Shown one piece after another: positions 38,101-45,301 of a stretch of 64,000 nucleotides of DNA. Source of the DNA: DATDOY01 sp035293045 (lineage in GTDB: Bacteria > Actinomycetota > Acidimicrobiia > IMCC26256 > JACPCJ01); NCBI GenBank assembly GCA_035293045.1, contig DATDOY010000034.1, positions 1-64,000 on the forward strand, read 5' to 3'. A program made the position numbers and the translations under genes. The stretch's first letter is position 1; every line of letters begins with the position of its first letter. The notes beneath the pieces are model-generated. The model had not been told where the DNA came from. It did not search any database and saw only the letters and a program-made list of their open reading frames with translations.

Positions 38101-38381
38101 GCTTCGTTGGCAGCCGCTCCAAAGGTGGTGGGCTCACCGAGGCGCCGGATATAAGCGTCGGCGAGGACCGAGCCAATGCGGGCCGTGGGATCGTCGGGAG
38201 AGCCCGCATCGACCACGAGAACGGTCAGGCTCGGATACTCCTGAGCGCCGAGGGACACGAGGGCGTCTTCGAAGCGCTCGTCGGGAGCCGAGGTGACGAC
38301 GACGGCGACCACGGAGGGTACGTCGGCCACGGTGCGGTCGAATTCGTCGGGATCGGGGCCCTCCCAGTCCGCGGGAGTCAT
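35151..38381 (-). CDS. GT2 glycosyltransferase fused to a large polytopic membrane domain
   Basis: A 1076-residue protein. Residues about 25-260 are a GT-A (family 2) domain: VVAVVVTSAPDERFEDALVSL, TVLVVDAGSPDD, LLFLADDVVLDPDAV (DxD-like) and EVGELDLCWRARIAG. The rest contains roughly 12-14 TM segments and a large extracytoplasmic region near 790-1030 before a final TM. Related mycobacterial proteins sit next to DUF5719 genes in this locus and are thought to act in wall polysaccharide assembly. TACCTT lies 9 nt before the ATG at 38381. It is translationally coupled to the DUF5719 gene by a 4-nt overlap. Confidence 0.87.
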   Translation of the reverse strand: MTPADWEGPDPDEFDRTVADVPSVVAVVVTSAPDERFEDALVSLGAQEYPSLTVLVVDAGSPDDPTARIGSVLADAYIRRLGEPTTFGAAANEALSAVEGANYLLFLADDVVLDPDAVSLLVEEAVRSNAGIAGPKIVDADRREVLLVVGASADKLGVPAPIVEPGEVDHEQHDGVLDVLAVPAEAMLVRADLWAELGGFDPEFGDEVGELDLCWRARIAGARVLVVPDAVVTRPMATLRERFGPDPDAARSREPTERIRMLVRNYSAFSLLRVLPQALLVSVVQAVALLLTGRARRSWAVLRAMPAALAHFGATMRARRSVQALRTVHDAEVRALQVRGFSYVRTFLAGQLHLDMRVEALTGASRDFAHTVSGGVRRPSLTFGAILSLVMVIGSRDLITGGIPAVGSFLPWPSAGDAFREFASAWRFVGVGSGSPAPPLLALMGALSTAAFGSADLARTAVVVGAIPLGAYGLFRLMLPLARSVWPPLAAAAAYAAVPVPRNAISEGRLGPLVFYALAPFMLERLLTAAGIDPFAQLPDGRPVRDGRRALLALALLTAFVAAVFPPVIALLPLMALGLLVAVPLAGERGGGTRSVAAALIAAGVAVALLFPWSIGLLLPTPDLGALGFSFPEVPSLARVLVLDSGPARVGIPWLFIAVAAHPLLVASGPRLRWVVRAWMIALAGWTAAWLPGRLSAGFSVPALEGTLVVAAVGLAMAVGLGTGVLREELLRAGLSWRQATSVLAIGGLALASIPFLFDALEGSWELPDRDWHEDLGWMSADAADGGFRVLWVGNPHLLPVDPLTLDDGTGFAITRDGPGDGFALAPPPAEGATGYVRDAVEAAIGGATERLGHMLGPLAIRYIAVPLAKGPGRFVPPEETPGATPLVAPLASGLARQIDLAELTVDPGMLLFENEAWVAAGALVPPDAAERLRESDRDDALRLDIAVARPVDGYPRAPEVRLKPTQEGRVEGVLLLGEAYDDAWEAKAGDALRPHFRALGLVNGFVVDDVDAVRVTHDGQVLRYGALGVQAALWILVVGAWIRRRRGERRALVAWRLALRDVRPGAPRVLDEVPA

Positions 38382-38459
38382 GGGCGCGCCAAGGTATCGG
38401 AGCCAACTCGCAGAGCGGCGATTGATGGCGTGACGGTGGTCACCCCGTGCCTAGAGTGC

Positions 38460-38488
38460 TTGCAACTGTTATCCGTAGTGAATATGCT
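38460..38488 (+). promoter_or_regulatory. Sigma-70-type promoter of the 68-aa gene
   Basis: TTGCAA (38460-38465), a 17-nt spacer and TATGCT (38483-38488) form one of the best canonical promoters in the window. Transcription would start near 38495, leaving a leader of about 24 nt that contains AGGAGAG before the ATG at 38519. This contrasts with the leaderless promoters of most neighbours. Confidence 0.65.
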
Positions 38489-38518
38489 AGACAGCACTTC
38501 ACGACTCAGGAGAGACGG

Positions 38519-38725
38519 ATGGTCACCGACGTTCGCAAGCTCGCGCAAGATGCCGCCTACGTGACGGTCGGCGTCGGCGTGATCGCCTTCCAGCGGGCCC
38601 AGGTGGCTCGGCGTGAGGCCCGGGCCCGGCTCGAATCGCAGATCTCCGAGGTCCGCGCGCTCGTCGAGCCCATCGCCCAGCAGGTCTGGGCGCACCTCCC
38701 GTTCGGGAACGCGCCGGTCGACTGA
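38519..38725 (+). CDS. 68-residue hypothetical protein with an N-terminal hydrophobic helix
   Basis: I do not recognise the family. The protein starts MVTDVRKLAQDAAYVTVGVGVIAFQR, an amphipathic then hydrophobic helix, and continues with a charged helix rich in Arg, Ala and Glu (AQVARREARARLESQISEVRALVEPIA). It ends HLPFGNAPVD. It could be a small membrane-associated helical protein. Translation is well supported by AGGAGAG before the ATG and by the canonical promoter. It converges on the coiled-coil gene with a single nucleotide between the stops. Confidence 0.65.
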   Translation: MVTDVRKLAQDAAYVTVGVGVIAFQRAQVARREARARLESQISEVRALVEPIAQQVWAHLPFGNAPVD

Positions 38726-38726
38726 A

Positions 38727-39524
38727 TCAGGACTCGAGGACGCGCTTCGGTCGCAGCGGGCGAGGGCGCTTGCGCACCGGCTCGGGGGTGTCGACGATCC
38801 TCGCGGCCACGGGCGCTCCCCCGCGGACGGGCTCGAACCCCGGGAAGCGTTCGACCGGCTCTGGTGCGCCCGGCTCTGGTGCGCCCGGCGCCGACGCGGC
38901 CGACTCGACAAGGGCCGCGAGCGCGGCCATTTGCGTCTCGATCGTGTGCTGCGCGCGGTTGATCATCTCCTCGACCCGAGCGACGGAGCCCTCGACCGAC
39001 TCTCGCAGCGTGCCCTGACGGGCGAGGTTGGCCTCGTCGAGTTGCTCGATCCATTCGACGACCCGGTCGATCGTGGCTTCAAAACTCGGGCGGAGTGCCT
39101 CGAGATGGGCGCGGAGCACCTTGTCGCTGTGATCCATGCCGGCCATGAGGCGCTCCTCGGCGCCGCCGACGCGCTCGACAAGGCGCTTCAGGACGGCCTC
39201 GAACGCCGCCATGCGCTCGGTGATCGAACGCTCGAAGTACTCGACGCGCTGGCCGACCTCGTGCTCAAGGTCGACGACGCGATCGGCGACGGAGCGCTCG
39301 AGGATCTCGAGCCGCCGGTCGAACTCGATGAGGGCCTCGCGGATCATCCGCTGCTCGGCGAGTTGCTCCCCCATGGCGCGCTCGAGCATCGGCGTGATCG
39401 GGTCAGCGGAGTCGCGGAGGTCGACGGAACGGTCGTCGTCCCAGTCGGGGGCCGGTCTGGCGGAACTGACAGGTCTGAGCCCGAACGCGGGATGCGCCGG
39501 CTCGATGTAGCCGACTTCCTCCAT
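38727..39524 (-). CDS. Long coiled-coil protein of unknown function
   Basis: A 265-residue protein. Residues about 40-210 form continuous heptad-rich coiled coil (ERAMGEQLAEQRMIREALIEF, LEILERSVADRVVDLEHEVG and similar), with repeated RxxER and ERxxA spacing. The N-terminal 40 residues are acidic and disordered. The tail is Pro/Arg/Lys-rich (EPVRKRPRPLRPKRVLES), possibly DNA- or membrane-binding. No TM segment is seen. The ATG at 39524 is supported by TACACT 7 nt upstream. It is divergent from cofD. A structural or polar-scaffold role is only a guess. Confidence 0.7.
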   Translation of the reverse strand: MEEVGYIEPAHPAFGLRPVSSARPAPDWDDDRSVDLRDSADPITPMLERAMGEQLAEQRMIREALIEFDRRLEILERSVADRVVDLEHEVGQRVEYFERSITERMAAFEAVLKRLVERVGGAEERLMAGMDHSDKVLRAHLEALRPSFEATIDRVVEWIEQLDEANLARQGTLRESVEGSVARVEEMINRAQHTIETQMAALAALVESAASAPGAPEPGAPEPVERFPGFEPVRGGAPVAARIVDTPEPVRKRPRPLRPKRVLES

Positions 39525-39531
39525 GGCTCGG

Positions 39532-39569
39532 AGTGTACGAGTGGTCGCTCGGCGTGACGCGGATACCCT
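39532..39569. promoter_or_regulatory. Divergent leaderless -10 elements (coiled-coil gene / cofD)
   Basis: Minus strand: TACACT (39537 down to 39532) is 7 nt before the coiled-coil ATG. Plus strand: TACCCT (39564-39569) is 7 nt before the cofD ATG. The identical spacing on both sides of a 52-nt intergenic region supports both start choices. Confidence 0.5.
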
Positions 39570-39576
39570 CTGGCGG

Positions 39577-40527
39577 ATGCCGGACCGGACCGTGACCGCG
39601 CTGGCGGGCGGCGTCGGTGCCGCCCGCTTCCTTCGAGGCCTCGTACGCGTCGTCGCCCCCGAGTCGGTCACGGTGATCGTCAACACGGGGGACGACGACC
39701 ACTTCCACGGTCTCGCCGTGTGCCCCGACCTCGACTCGGTCACCTACACGCTCGCGGGCGCGTCCAATCCCGACACGGGCTGGGGCCTCGTCGGCGAGAC
39801 CTTCGAGTGCATGCAATCGCTCGAGCGCTACGGCGCCGACACGTGGTTCCGCTTGGGCGATCGGGACCTCGCCACCCACCTCTTCCGCACGACGCGCTTG
39901 GCGTCCGGCGCGACCTTGTCGGCCGCCACCGCCGAGATCACCGCCGCCTGGAGGCTTGGCGTGCGGCTGATCCCGATGACCGACGACCCCGCCCCCACGG
40001 TGATCGTCGGGACGGATGGATCTCGCTTCGCGATGCAGGAGTGGTTCGTGCGCGAACGCTCGGAGCCACCGGTCGCCGCGGTTGACCTCGCGGCGGCGGA
40101 ACGCGCCCGGCCGGCGCCCGGCGTTCTCGACGCGATCGCCACCGCCGACATCGTCGTGATCTGCCCGTCCAACCCGGTGATCTCGGTGGCCCCGATCCTC
40201 GCCGTCCCCGGCGTGCGCGCCGCGCTCGCCGCTCGCCGCGATCGCGTGGTGGCAGTGACGCCGATCATCGGGGGACGCCCGGTGCGCGGCCCCGCCGACC
40301 GCTTGCTCTCGGGGCTGGGCATCGAGGTATCCGCGCCCGGGGTGGCGTCGCTGTACGCCGACGTGTGCAGCGCCTTCCTGGTCGACGAACTTGACGCCGT
40401 TCTCGCGCCGGCGATCGAGACCCTCGGGGTCCGCGCCGTTGTCGCTCCAACCCTGATGACCGACGAAGAGGCGGCCGCGACGCTCGCCAAGGTCGCGCTC
40501 GGATCGGTCGGAAGAGCCGGACCGTGA
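39577..40527 (+). CDS. cofD: 2-phospho-L-lactate (phosphoenolpyruvate-type) transferase, F420 biosynthesis
   Basis: A 316-residue CofD/FbiA enzyme. It joins the activated three-carbon acid to the deazaflavin Fo to make (dehydro-)F420-0. Motifs are ALAGGVGAARFLRGL (nucleotide loop), IVNTGDDDHFHGL (metal and substrate Asp residues), TYTLAGASNPDTGWG, and VICPSNPVISVAPILAVPGV. The ATG at 39577 is set by TACCCT at 7 nt. The last 4 nt overlap cofE. The gene confirms that the organism makes F420. Confidence 0.95.
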   Translation: MPDRTVTALAGGVGAARFLRGLVRVVAPESVTVIVNTGDDDHFHGLAVCPDLDSVTYTLAGASNPDTGWGLVGETFECMQSLERYGADTWFRLGDRDLATHLFRTTRLASGATLSAATAEITAAWRLGVRLIPMTDDPAPTVIVGTDGSRFAMQEWFVRERSEPPVAAVDLAAAERARPAPGVLDAIATADIVVICPSNPVISVAPILAVPGVRAALAARRDRVVAVTPIIGGRPVRGPADRLLSGLGIEVSAPGVASLYADVCSAFLVDELDAVLAPAIETLGVRAVVAPTLMTDEEAAATLAKVALGSVGRAGP

Positions 40528-41222
40528 CCGCAGCGCTCACCGTTCTCCCGCTCACGGGACTCCCGGAGATCGAGCCGGGCGACGACCTCGCCGGGATGGT
40601 CGCCGACGCCGCCGAAGCCGCCGGGGTCACCGACGGCGACTGCCTCGTCGTCACCTCGAAGGTGGTGTCGAAGGCCGAGGGCCGGCTCGTCGCGGCGGTC
40701 ACCGATGCCGACAAGCGCGCCGTCGTCGAATCCGAGTCGGTTCGCGTGCTGCGCCGCCGGGGTGACCTCGTCATCGCCGAGACCCGTCACGGTCACGTTT
40801 GCGCCAACGCCGGCGTCGACCTCTCCAATGCGCCCGATGGTCACGCCATCCTCTTGCCCGAGGACCCCGACCGCTCCGCACGCCGCATCCGCGACGTGCT
40901 GCTCGGGCGCGGTGTGCGGGTCGCCGTCGTCATCACCGACACCTTCGGACGCGCCTGGCGCATGGGGGTGGTCGACGTGGCCCTCGGGGTGGCCGGCCTG
41001 CGCGCCGTGGTCGACTTGCGGGGGACGCTTGATGCGTCGGGCCGGGAGCTCCAGGTCACCGAAATGGCAATCGGTGACGAAGTGGCCGCGGCCGCCGAAC
41101 TTGTGATGGGCAAAGCGCGCGGCGTGCCGGCCGCCATCGTCCGTGGCCTCGACCCCTCGTGGCTCGGTGACGGCTCGGGCCGCGACCTCATCCGCCCGCC
41201 CGCCGACGACCTGTTCCGCTGA
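40524..41222 (+). CDS. cofE: Coenzyme F420-0:L-glutamate ligase
   Basis: A 232-residue CofE enzyme that adds gamma-linked glutamates to F420-0 with GTP. Motifs are DCLVVTSKVVSKAEGR, ETRHGHVCANAGVDLSN, LLPEDPDRSARRIRD and VVITDTFGRAWRMGVVDVALG. It is the single-domain form: the C-terminal nitroreductase-like FMN domain of mycobacterial FbiB, which reduces dehydro-F420, is absent. A reductase would therefore have to be encoded elsewhere. The GTG start overlaps the cofD stop by 4 nt. Confidence 0.95.
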   Translation: MTAALTVLPLTGLPEIEPGDDLAGMVADAAEAAGVTDGDCLVVTSKVVSKAEGRLVAAVTDADKRAVVESESVRVLRRRGDLVIAETRHGHVCANAGVDLSNAPDGHAILLPEDPDRSARRIRDVLLGRGVRVAVVITDTFGRAWRMGVVDVALGVAGLRAVVDLRGTLDASGRELQVTEMAIGDEVAAAAELVMGKARGVPAAIVRGLDPSWLGDGSGRDLIRPPADDLFR

Positions 41223-41268
41223 CCCGCGACCCGCGCGCTCACGCGCTCGATCGCGAACTCCGGTTTGT

Positions 41269-41328
41269 TGTGCAGTTTCCGTCGTGAAAACCGGCCGCGA
41301 CGCGCAGAATCACGACGGAAACTGCACA
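41269..41328. repeat. 60-bp palindromic repeat, copy 2
   Basis: Arms TGTGCAGTTTCCGTCGTGA (41269-41287) and its exact reverse complement (41310-41328) enclose 22 nt. Total length equals copy 1 at 12097-12156, and 15 of the outer 17 arm positions plus both ATC-ACG junctions agree. Here it separates the convergent cofE and epimerase genes, so it may act as a two-way terminator. It is also consistent with a mobile REP-like repeat. Confidence 0.85.
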
Positions 41329-41345
41329 CGAAACACCAGCGCCCG

Positions 41346-42287
41346 CTAGACCCGTTCGCGGAACCAGGCGAGGGTGCGGGCGATGCCCTCCTCGAACGAG
41401 GTGAACGGCGTCCAGCCCAGGTGGATCTCGGCGCGGCCGGGATCGAGGGCCGAACGTCGGGTGTCGCCAGCGCGCTCGGGGCCGTAGTTGGCCTGCCCGT
41501 CGATCTCGAGGACGGCAGCCATCACGTCGTAGACGCGCTGCACGCTCGTTTCGACGCCGGTCCCGATGTTCACCAGCAGCCCGTCGGCCTTCTCGGCGCC
41601 GCGCACGAACCCGTCGACAACGTCGTCGACGAACACGAAGTCCCTCGTGTGCTCGCCGTCGCCGTTGATGGTCGGCCGCTGCCCGCTCAGCAACGAGTGG
41701 GTGAAGATGGCGACGACCCCGGCCTCTCCCATCGGATCCTGGCGCGGGCCGTAGACGTTGGCGAGCGCCAGCGCGGTGTACTCCACATCGAACGCCTCGC
41801 GGTAGTACCGCAGATAGTCGAGCACGGCCTTCTTCGACACCCCATACGGGCAGATCGGGAGTTGCGGACTCCCCTCTTTGGTCGGGATGTCGTCGGGCTC
41901 GCCATACAGCGTCCCGCCTGACGCCGCGAACACGATCTTGCGGACCCCCGCCGCCACCGCGCCCTGCAACACATTGAGCGAGCCGAGAATGTTGACCTCC
42001 GCGTCGTGTCCTGGCTGCGCCACCGACACCGGCACGCTGGGTTGGGCGGCCAAGTGGAAGATCACCTCGGGCTGACGATGCCTGATCAGGTCGACGAGGT
42101 CGGGTTGGCGGATGTCGAGGCGATGGAAGCTGAACCGCCTCGTGCCATCGGCGCGGGCCTCGGCGAGGTTCGGGAGCCCGCCGCTCGAGAGGTCGTCGAT
42201 GGCGTCGACGTCGTGGCCTTCGGCGAGGAGTCGGTCGACGAGGTGCGACCCGATGAACCCGGCTCCGCCGGTCACGAGCGTCTTCAC
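41346..42287 (-). CDS. NAD-dependent nucleotide-sugar epimerase/dehydratase (extended SDR, GalE-like)
   Basis: A 313-residue extended short-chain dehydrogenase. The NAD loop is TGGAGFIGSHLV, the active Ser region is FAASGGTLYG, and the catalytic Tyr/Lys are in YGVSKKAVLDY; FVFVDDVVDGFVRGAEKADG is the substrate loop. It resembles UDP-glucose 4-epimerases, but specificity cannot be read from sequence. A galactose link is plausible because galT lies at 59.7 kb. The GTG start at 42287 overlaps the ManC-like gene by 4 nt, making it the last gene of the leftward rml operon. Confidence 0.9.
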   Translation of the reverse strand: MKTLVTGGAGFIGSHLVDRLLAEGHDVDAIDDLSSGGLPNLAEARADGTRRFSFHRLDIRQPDLVDLIRHRQPEVIFHLAAQPSVPVSVAQPGHDAEVNILGSLNVLQGAVAAGVRKIVFAASGGTLYGEPDDIPTKEGSPQLPICPYGVSKKAVLDYLRYYREAFDVEYTALALANVYGPRQDPMGEAGVVAIFTHSLLSGQRPTINGDGEHTRDFVFVDDVVDGFVRGAEKADGLLVNIGTGVETSVQRVYDVMAAVLEIDGQANYGPERAGDTRRSALDPGRAEIHLGWTPFTSFEEGIARTLAWFRERV

Positions 42288-43375
42288 GTCGGCGCCCCTG
42301 GCGGATCGACACGCGCACCGACCATCGACGTGCCACCGTCGACCACCGCATGCGCCCCGACCACGCTGACTTCGGTGACCCAGGCGACCGGCCCAATGGA
42401 GGCCCCGAAATCGCAGATCGAGTCGTACACCATCGCCCCCTCCGCGACCCTCGCCCCGTCGAGGAGCACAGAGCGGGTCACGGTGGCCCCCGCCTCGACC
42501 CGGCACCCGGCACCGAGAACGGACTCGTCAAGAACGGCACCTGGCCCCACGACGGCGCGCGGCCCGATCAGCACGGGCGGGACAAGCCGGGCCGCCTCGT
42601 CCACGTCCGCCCCCTCCTGCAGCCATACCCCGGGCAGGACCTCGGTCGCTCCCGCCACAGGGGGAGCGCCCAGGACGCCGCCGAGCACACAGCTCTGCGC
42701 CTCGAGAAACTGACGCGGGACCCCGATGTCGAGCCAAAAGGCATCCGATTGCACGGCGTACAGGCCGCCGCCCCGCTCCAGGGTGCGCGGAAACGTCTCG
42801 CGCTCGACCGACGCCACCGCTCCCGGTGGGATCCGCTCCAGCATCGACGGCTCGAGAACATAGGTGCCGGCGTTGATCCAGTCGGTCGGAGCGAGCCCGG
42901 GCGGGGGCTTCTCCACGAAGGCCAACACCCGCCCGTCGGGCGCGGTCGGGACGACGCCGAAGGCAGACGGATCCTCCACCCGGGTCAGGGCGATGGTGGC
43001 CTCCGCCCCCGCGTCGCGGTGCAGCTCCAGCAGGGTCCCCACGTCAAGATCGGTCAGCACGTCGCCGTTGCACACGAGGAACGTGTCCGATGCCCCCTCG
43101 CCGGCAAAGCGGATGGCGCCACCGGTGCCGAGCGGCTCGGGCTCCACGGCGTAGCGCAGCGAGATCCCGGCGTACTCGTCATCGGGGAACCGGGCGCGGA
43201 AGGCGTCCGGGAGATAGCCCATCGAGAAGACAACCTCGTCGACCCCGTTGTCACGAAGCCAGGTGAGCTGTCGCTCGAGAAACGGCTGGTTGCAGATCGG
43301 CAACAGCGATTTCGGGGTCGTGTATGTGAGCGGTCGAAGGCGCGTTCCCTCGCCCCCGACCAGCACCACCGCCAT
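42284..43375 (-). CDS. Sugar-1-phosphate nucleotidyltransferase with left-handed beta-helix (ManC/GlmU-like)
   Basis: A 363-residue enzyme. The N-terminal nucleotidyltransferase domain has VLVGGEGTRLRPLTYTTPKSLLPI, LGTGGAIRFAGE and VCNGDVLTD. The C-terminal third is a hexapeptide-repeat beta-helix (VLIGPRAVVGPGAVLDESVLGAGCRVEAGATVTRSV). At this position in mycobacteria lies the mannose-1-phosphate guanylyltransferase gene, so GDP-mannose is the likely product, using ManB's mannose-1-P. UDP- or dTDP-sugar synthesis cannot be excluded. Start ATG 43375, with a GTG at 43378 immediately before it. Confidence 0.88.
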   Translation of the reverse strand: MAVVLVGGEGTRLRPLTYTTPKSLLPICNQPFLERQLTWLRDNGVDEVVFSMGYLPDAFRARFPDDEYAGISLRYAVEPEPLGTGGAIRFAGEGASDTFLVCNGDVLTDLDVGTLLELHRDAGAEATIALTRVEDPSAFGVVPTAPDGRVLAFVEKPPPGLAPTDWINAGTYVLEPSMLERIPPGAVASVERETFPRTLERGGGLYAVQSDAFWLDIGVPRQFLEAQSCVLGGVLGAPPVAGATEVLPGVWLQEGADVDEAARLVPPVLIGPRAVVGPGAVLDESVLGAGCRVEAGATVTRSVLLDGARVAEGAMVYDSICDFGASIGPVAWVTEVSVVGAHAVVDGGTSMVGARVDPPGAPT

Positions 43376-43386
43376 CACGACAGGCT

Positions 43387-44391
43387 CTACCCCCCGCTCG
43401 TCGGGGTGGCGGCGGTGGTATCGGTGGTCTCCCCGCCTTCTGTCGGCGTGGTTGCCGGATCGCCGGTCTCGGCACCCTCGGGAGCCGCGTCGGCCGGGGC
43501 GTCGGTCGGGAAGGTCGTCGGCGTCGTCGTCCCCTGAAAATCGGGGTGCTTGGGCGGCACGTAGCTCTCCGCCATGTGCGACACGGACGGCGGGAGGGTG
43601 TCGGTGAAGTCGGCCTTGGCCGGAAGGAAGGCGATGGCGACGACGTCCCCGTTGCCAGCCACGAAGTTCGCTGGGTTGCCCTCCTGCTCCTCGCCGTTCA
43701 GCGCCCAGCGAAGCACGGCGTCCTTCTTGTCTTTGCCCTCGCCGCACTGGACCTCGCCGCTCTTGTACGTCTCGCCGTCGGAGTACTTGAGTCGGTTGGC
43801 GGTGATCTCGAGACCGGCGCGATCGAAGAAGAGGCCGAGCGTGGCGTTCTTGCCCGCCGCCGACGTCGACGCCGGGTGGATGTGGAGAAGCCCGTCGCCG
43901 TGGGTGTGGAAGTCGCTCTCGAACTGGCCCACCGGCGGCAGCCATGAGCCGCAGATGTTGACACCGTACGCCGTATGCCAGTGGTCCCCGGCCGCGAAGT
44001 CCGGACCTGACTGCACGCGCGCGACCTCGGCGCCGGCCTTCACCTTCTGGTTCGGCGCAGCGCCGAGGGCGGTGACCACGCCGTCGATCGGGGAGGTGAT
44101 CTTCGTGGCCTTGCCGTCGGCCGTCAGCTCGATGAGGACGTCGCCCTTCTCCACGCGGTCGAACGGAGCGACGTCGACTTTGGAAACCGAAATGGTCTTG
44201 GCCGTCAGCTCGGGAACCTTCACCGATCGCGCGATCTCGCCGAGGGCCGACTCGCCGCGGCTCACGACAACGCCGAGGACTCCAAGGGCCATGATCGTGA
44301 AGACGGTCGCCCACCAGCCGACGTTGACTTGACGGCCTCCCCGGCCGGGGCGACGGCGCCGCGTGGGAGGAGCGAGCTTCTTGCGAGCCAT
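43387..44391 (-). CDS. Membrane-anchored barrel-sandwich (lipoyl-like) protein with a His-rich domain of unknown function
   Basis: A 334-residue protein that I cannot assign. Residues 1-22 are strongly basic and 25-43 form one TM, so the rest is outside. Residues about 65-128 look like a barrel-sandwich hybrid domain (VAPFDRVEKGDVLIELTADG, then SPIDGVVTALGAA). A distinct domain follows with six clustered histidines: H137 and H139 in GDHWHTAYGVNICG, and H162, H164, H170 and H172 in FHTHGDGLLHIHP. This suggests metal binding. The last 50 residues are a Thr/Pro/Ala tail. TAGCCT lies 8 nt before the ATG. It is inserted between manC-like and wbbL-like genes. Confidence 0.7.
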   Translation of the reverse strand: MARKKLAPPTRRRRPGRGGRQVNVGWWATVFTIMALGVLGVVVSRGESALGEIARSVKVPELTAKTISVSKVDVAPFDRVEKGDVLIELTADGKATKITSPIDGVVTALGAAPNQKVKAGAEVARVQSGPDFAAGDHWHTAYGVNICGSWLPPVGQFESDFHTHGDGLLHIHPASTSAAGKNATLGLFFDRAGLEITANRLKYSDGETYKSGEVQCGEGKDKKDAVLRWALNGEEQEGNPANFVAGNGDVVAIAFLPAKADFTDTLPPSVSHMAESYVPPKHPDFQGTTTPTTFPTDAPADAAPEGAETGDPATTPTEGGETTDTTAATPTSGG

Positions 44392-44409
44392 GGCTGGGCA
44401 GGCTACTCC

Positions 44410-45282
44410 CTACGCGCGCGGCGCCTGGGACCGCGCGCGGAGGGCGTGCGCGGCCATGGCGGCAAGCGCCCGAAGCGTCAGATATCCCGCGGCGGGGACG
44501 AGCAGGACGCGCCGGAATCCTCGCCACCGTTTGGCGGCGAACCGCAGCAGCGAGCGGTGGTGGGCCGCCAGCATCCGGTAGGGACGCTGGGCCGTCGACG
44601 TTCCCTGCACATGCTCCACGCGCCCCGCGGGCTCGTAGACGATCCGCCATCCCGCCTGCCGGAGCCGCCAGCACACGTCGACGTCCTCGACGTACATGAA
44701 GTAGCCCTCGTCCCAGCCGCCGATCTCGTCGAGCGCCGACCGCCGCAGCCACATGGCCGCGCCGGACACCCAATCGACGTTGCGCCGCACGCCGGGATCC
44801 ACATCGGTCTGGCGGTAGCGGCGCGTGAACGGGTTGCCCGCCCACACGAGCCCGAACGCCCCGTGGCCGATGGCGTCGAGCGTCGACGGAACCGAGCGGG
44901 CCGAGGGGTACGTGGTGCCGTCGGGGTTGAGCACCCGTGGCCCGGCGGCTGCCACCGACGGGTCATCGAACACCGCGGCGAGCGCGAAGCCGGTCCCGGA
45001 GCTGACGCGGGTGTCGGGGTTGAGAACCGCCACCACCTCGGTGTCGGTGTGACCGATCCCGAGATTCGCACCGGCGGCATATCCCGCGTTGGCTTCCGCC
45101 CGCACGACGGCAACCGGGAGGTCGTGCGCGTTCGCGACGGCCTCGAGCGCGTCGACCGACCCGTCGCTCGACGCGTTGTCGACAACCACCACTTCGTGTG
45201 CGCCGTCGTCGACGAGCGAGCGCACGCTCTCGAGCAACAGGTCTCCGGCGTTGTGGTTCACGACGACCGCCGACCACTTCAC
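44410..45282 (-). CDS. Family 2 glycosyltransferase (WbbL/rhamnosyltransferase-like)
   Basis: A 290-residue GT-A enzyme without a signal peptide. Motifs are WSAVVVNHNAGDLLLESVRSL, VVVDNASSDGSVDAL, VVAVLNPDTRV (acidic metal motif) and GYFMYVEDVDVCWRLRQAGWRI. The position between manC and rmlD equals that of the mycobacterial rhamnosyltransferase WbbL, which adds rhamnose to the arabinogalactan linker. A rhamnosyl transfer is therefore the leading hypothesis. The GTG start at 45282 lies 19 nt after the GT4 stop. A basic helix at the C-terminus may bind membrane. Confidence 0.9.
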   Translation of the reverse strand: MKWSAVVVNHNAGDLLLESVRSLVDDGAHEVVVVDNASSDGSVDALEAVANAHDLPVAVVRAEANAGYAAGANLGIGHTDTEVVAVLNPDTRVSSGTGFALAAVFDDPSVAAAGPRVLNPDGTTYPSARSVPSTLDAIGHGAFGLVWAGNPFTRRYRQTDVDPGVRRNVDWVSGAAMWLRRSALDEIGGWDEGYFMYVEDVDVCWRLRQAGWRIVYEPAGRVEHVQGTSTAQRPYRMLAAHHRSLLRFAAKRWRGFRRVLLVPAAGYLTLRALAAMAAHALRARSQAPRA

Positions 45283-45301
45283 GGTTGCGCCCGCGACCTC
45301 G

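Noticed and set aside
43375..44845. In-frame N-terminal extension of the ManC-like enzyme through the whole upstream gene
   Set aside because: The extension is an Arg-rich shadow of the His-rich protein gene; the enzyme's normal N-terminus begins at ATG 43375.
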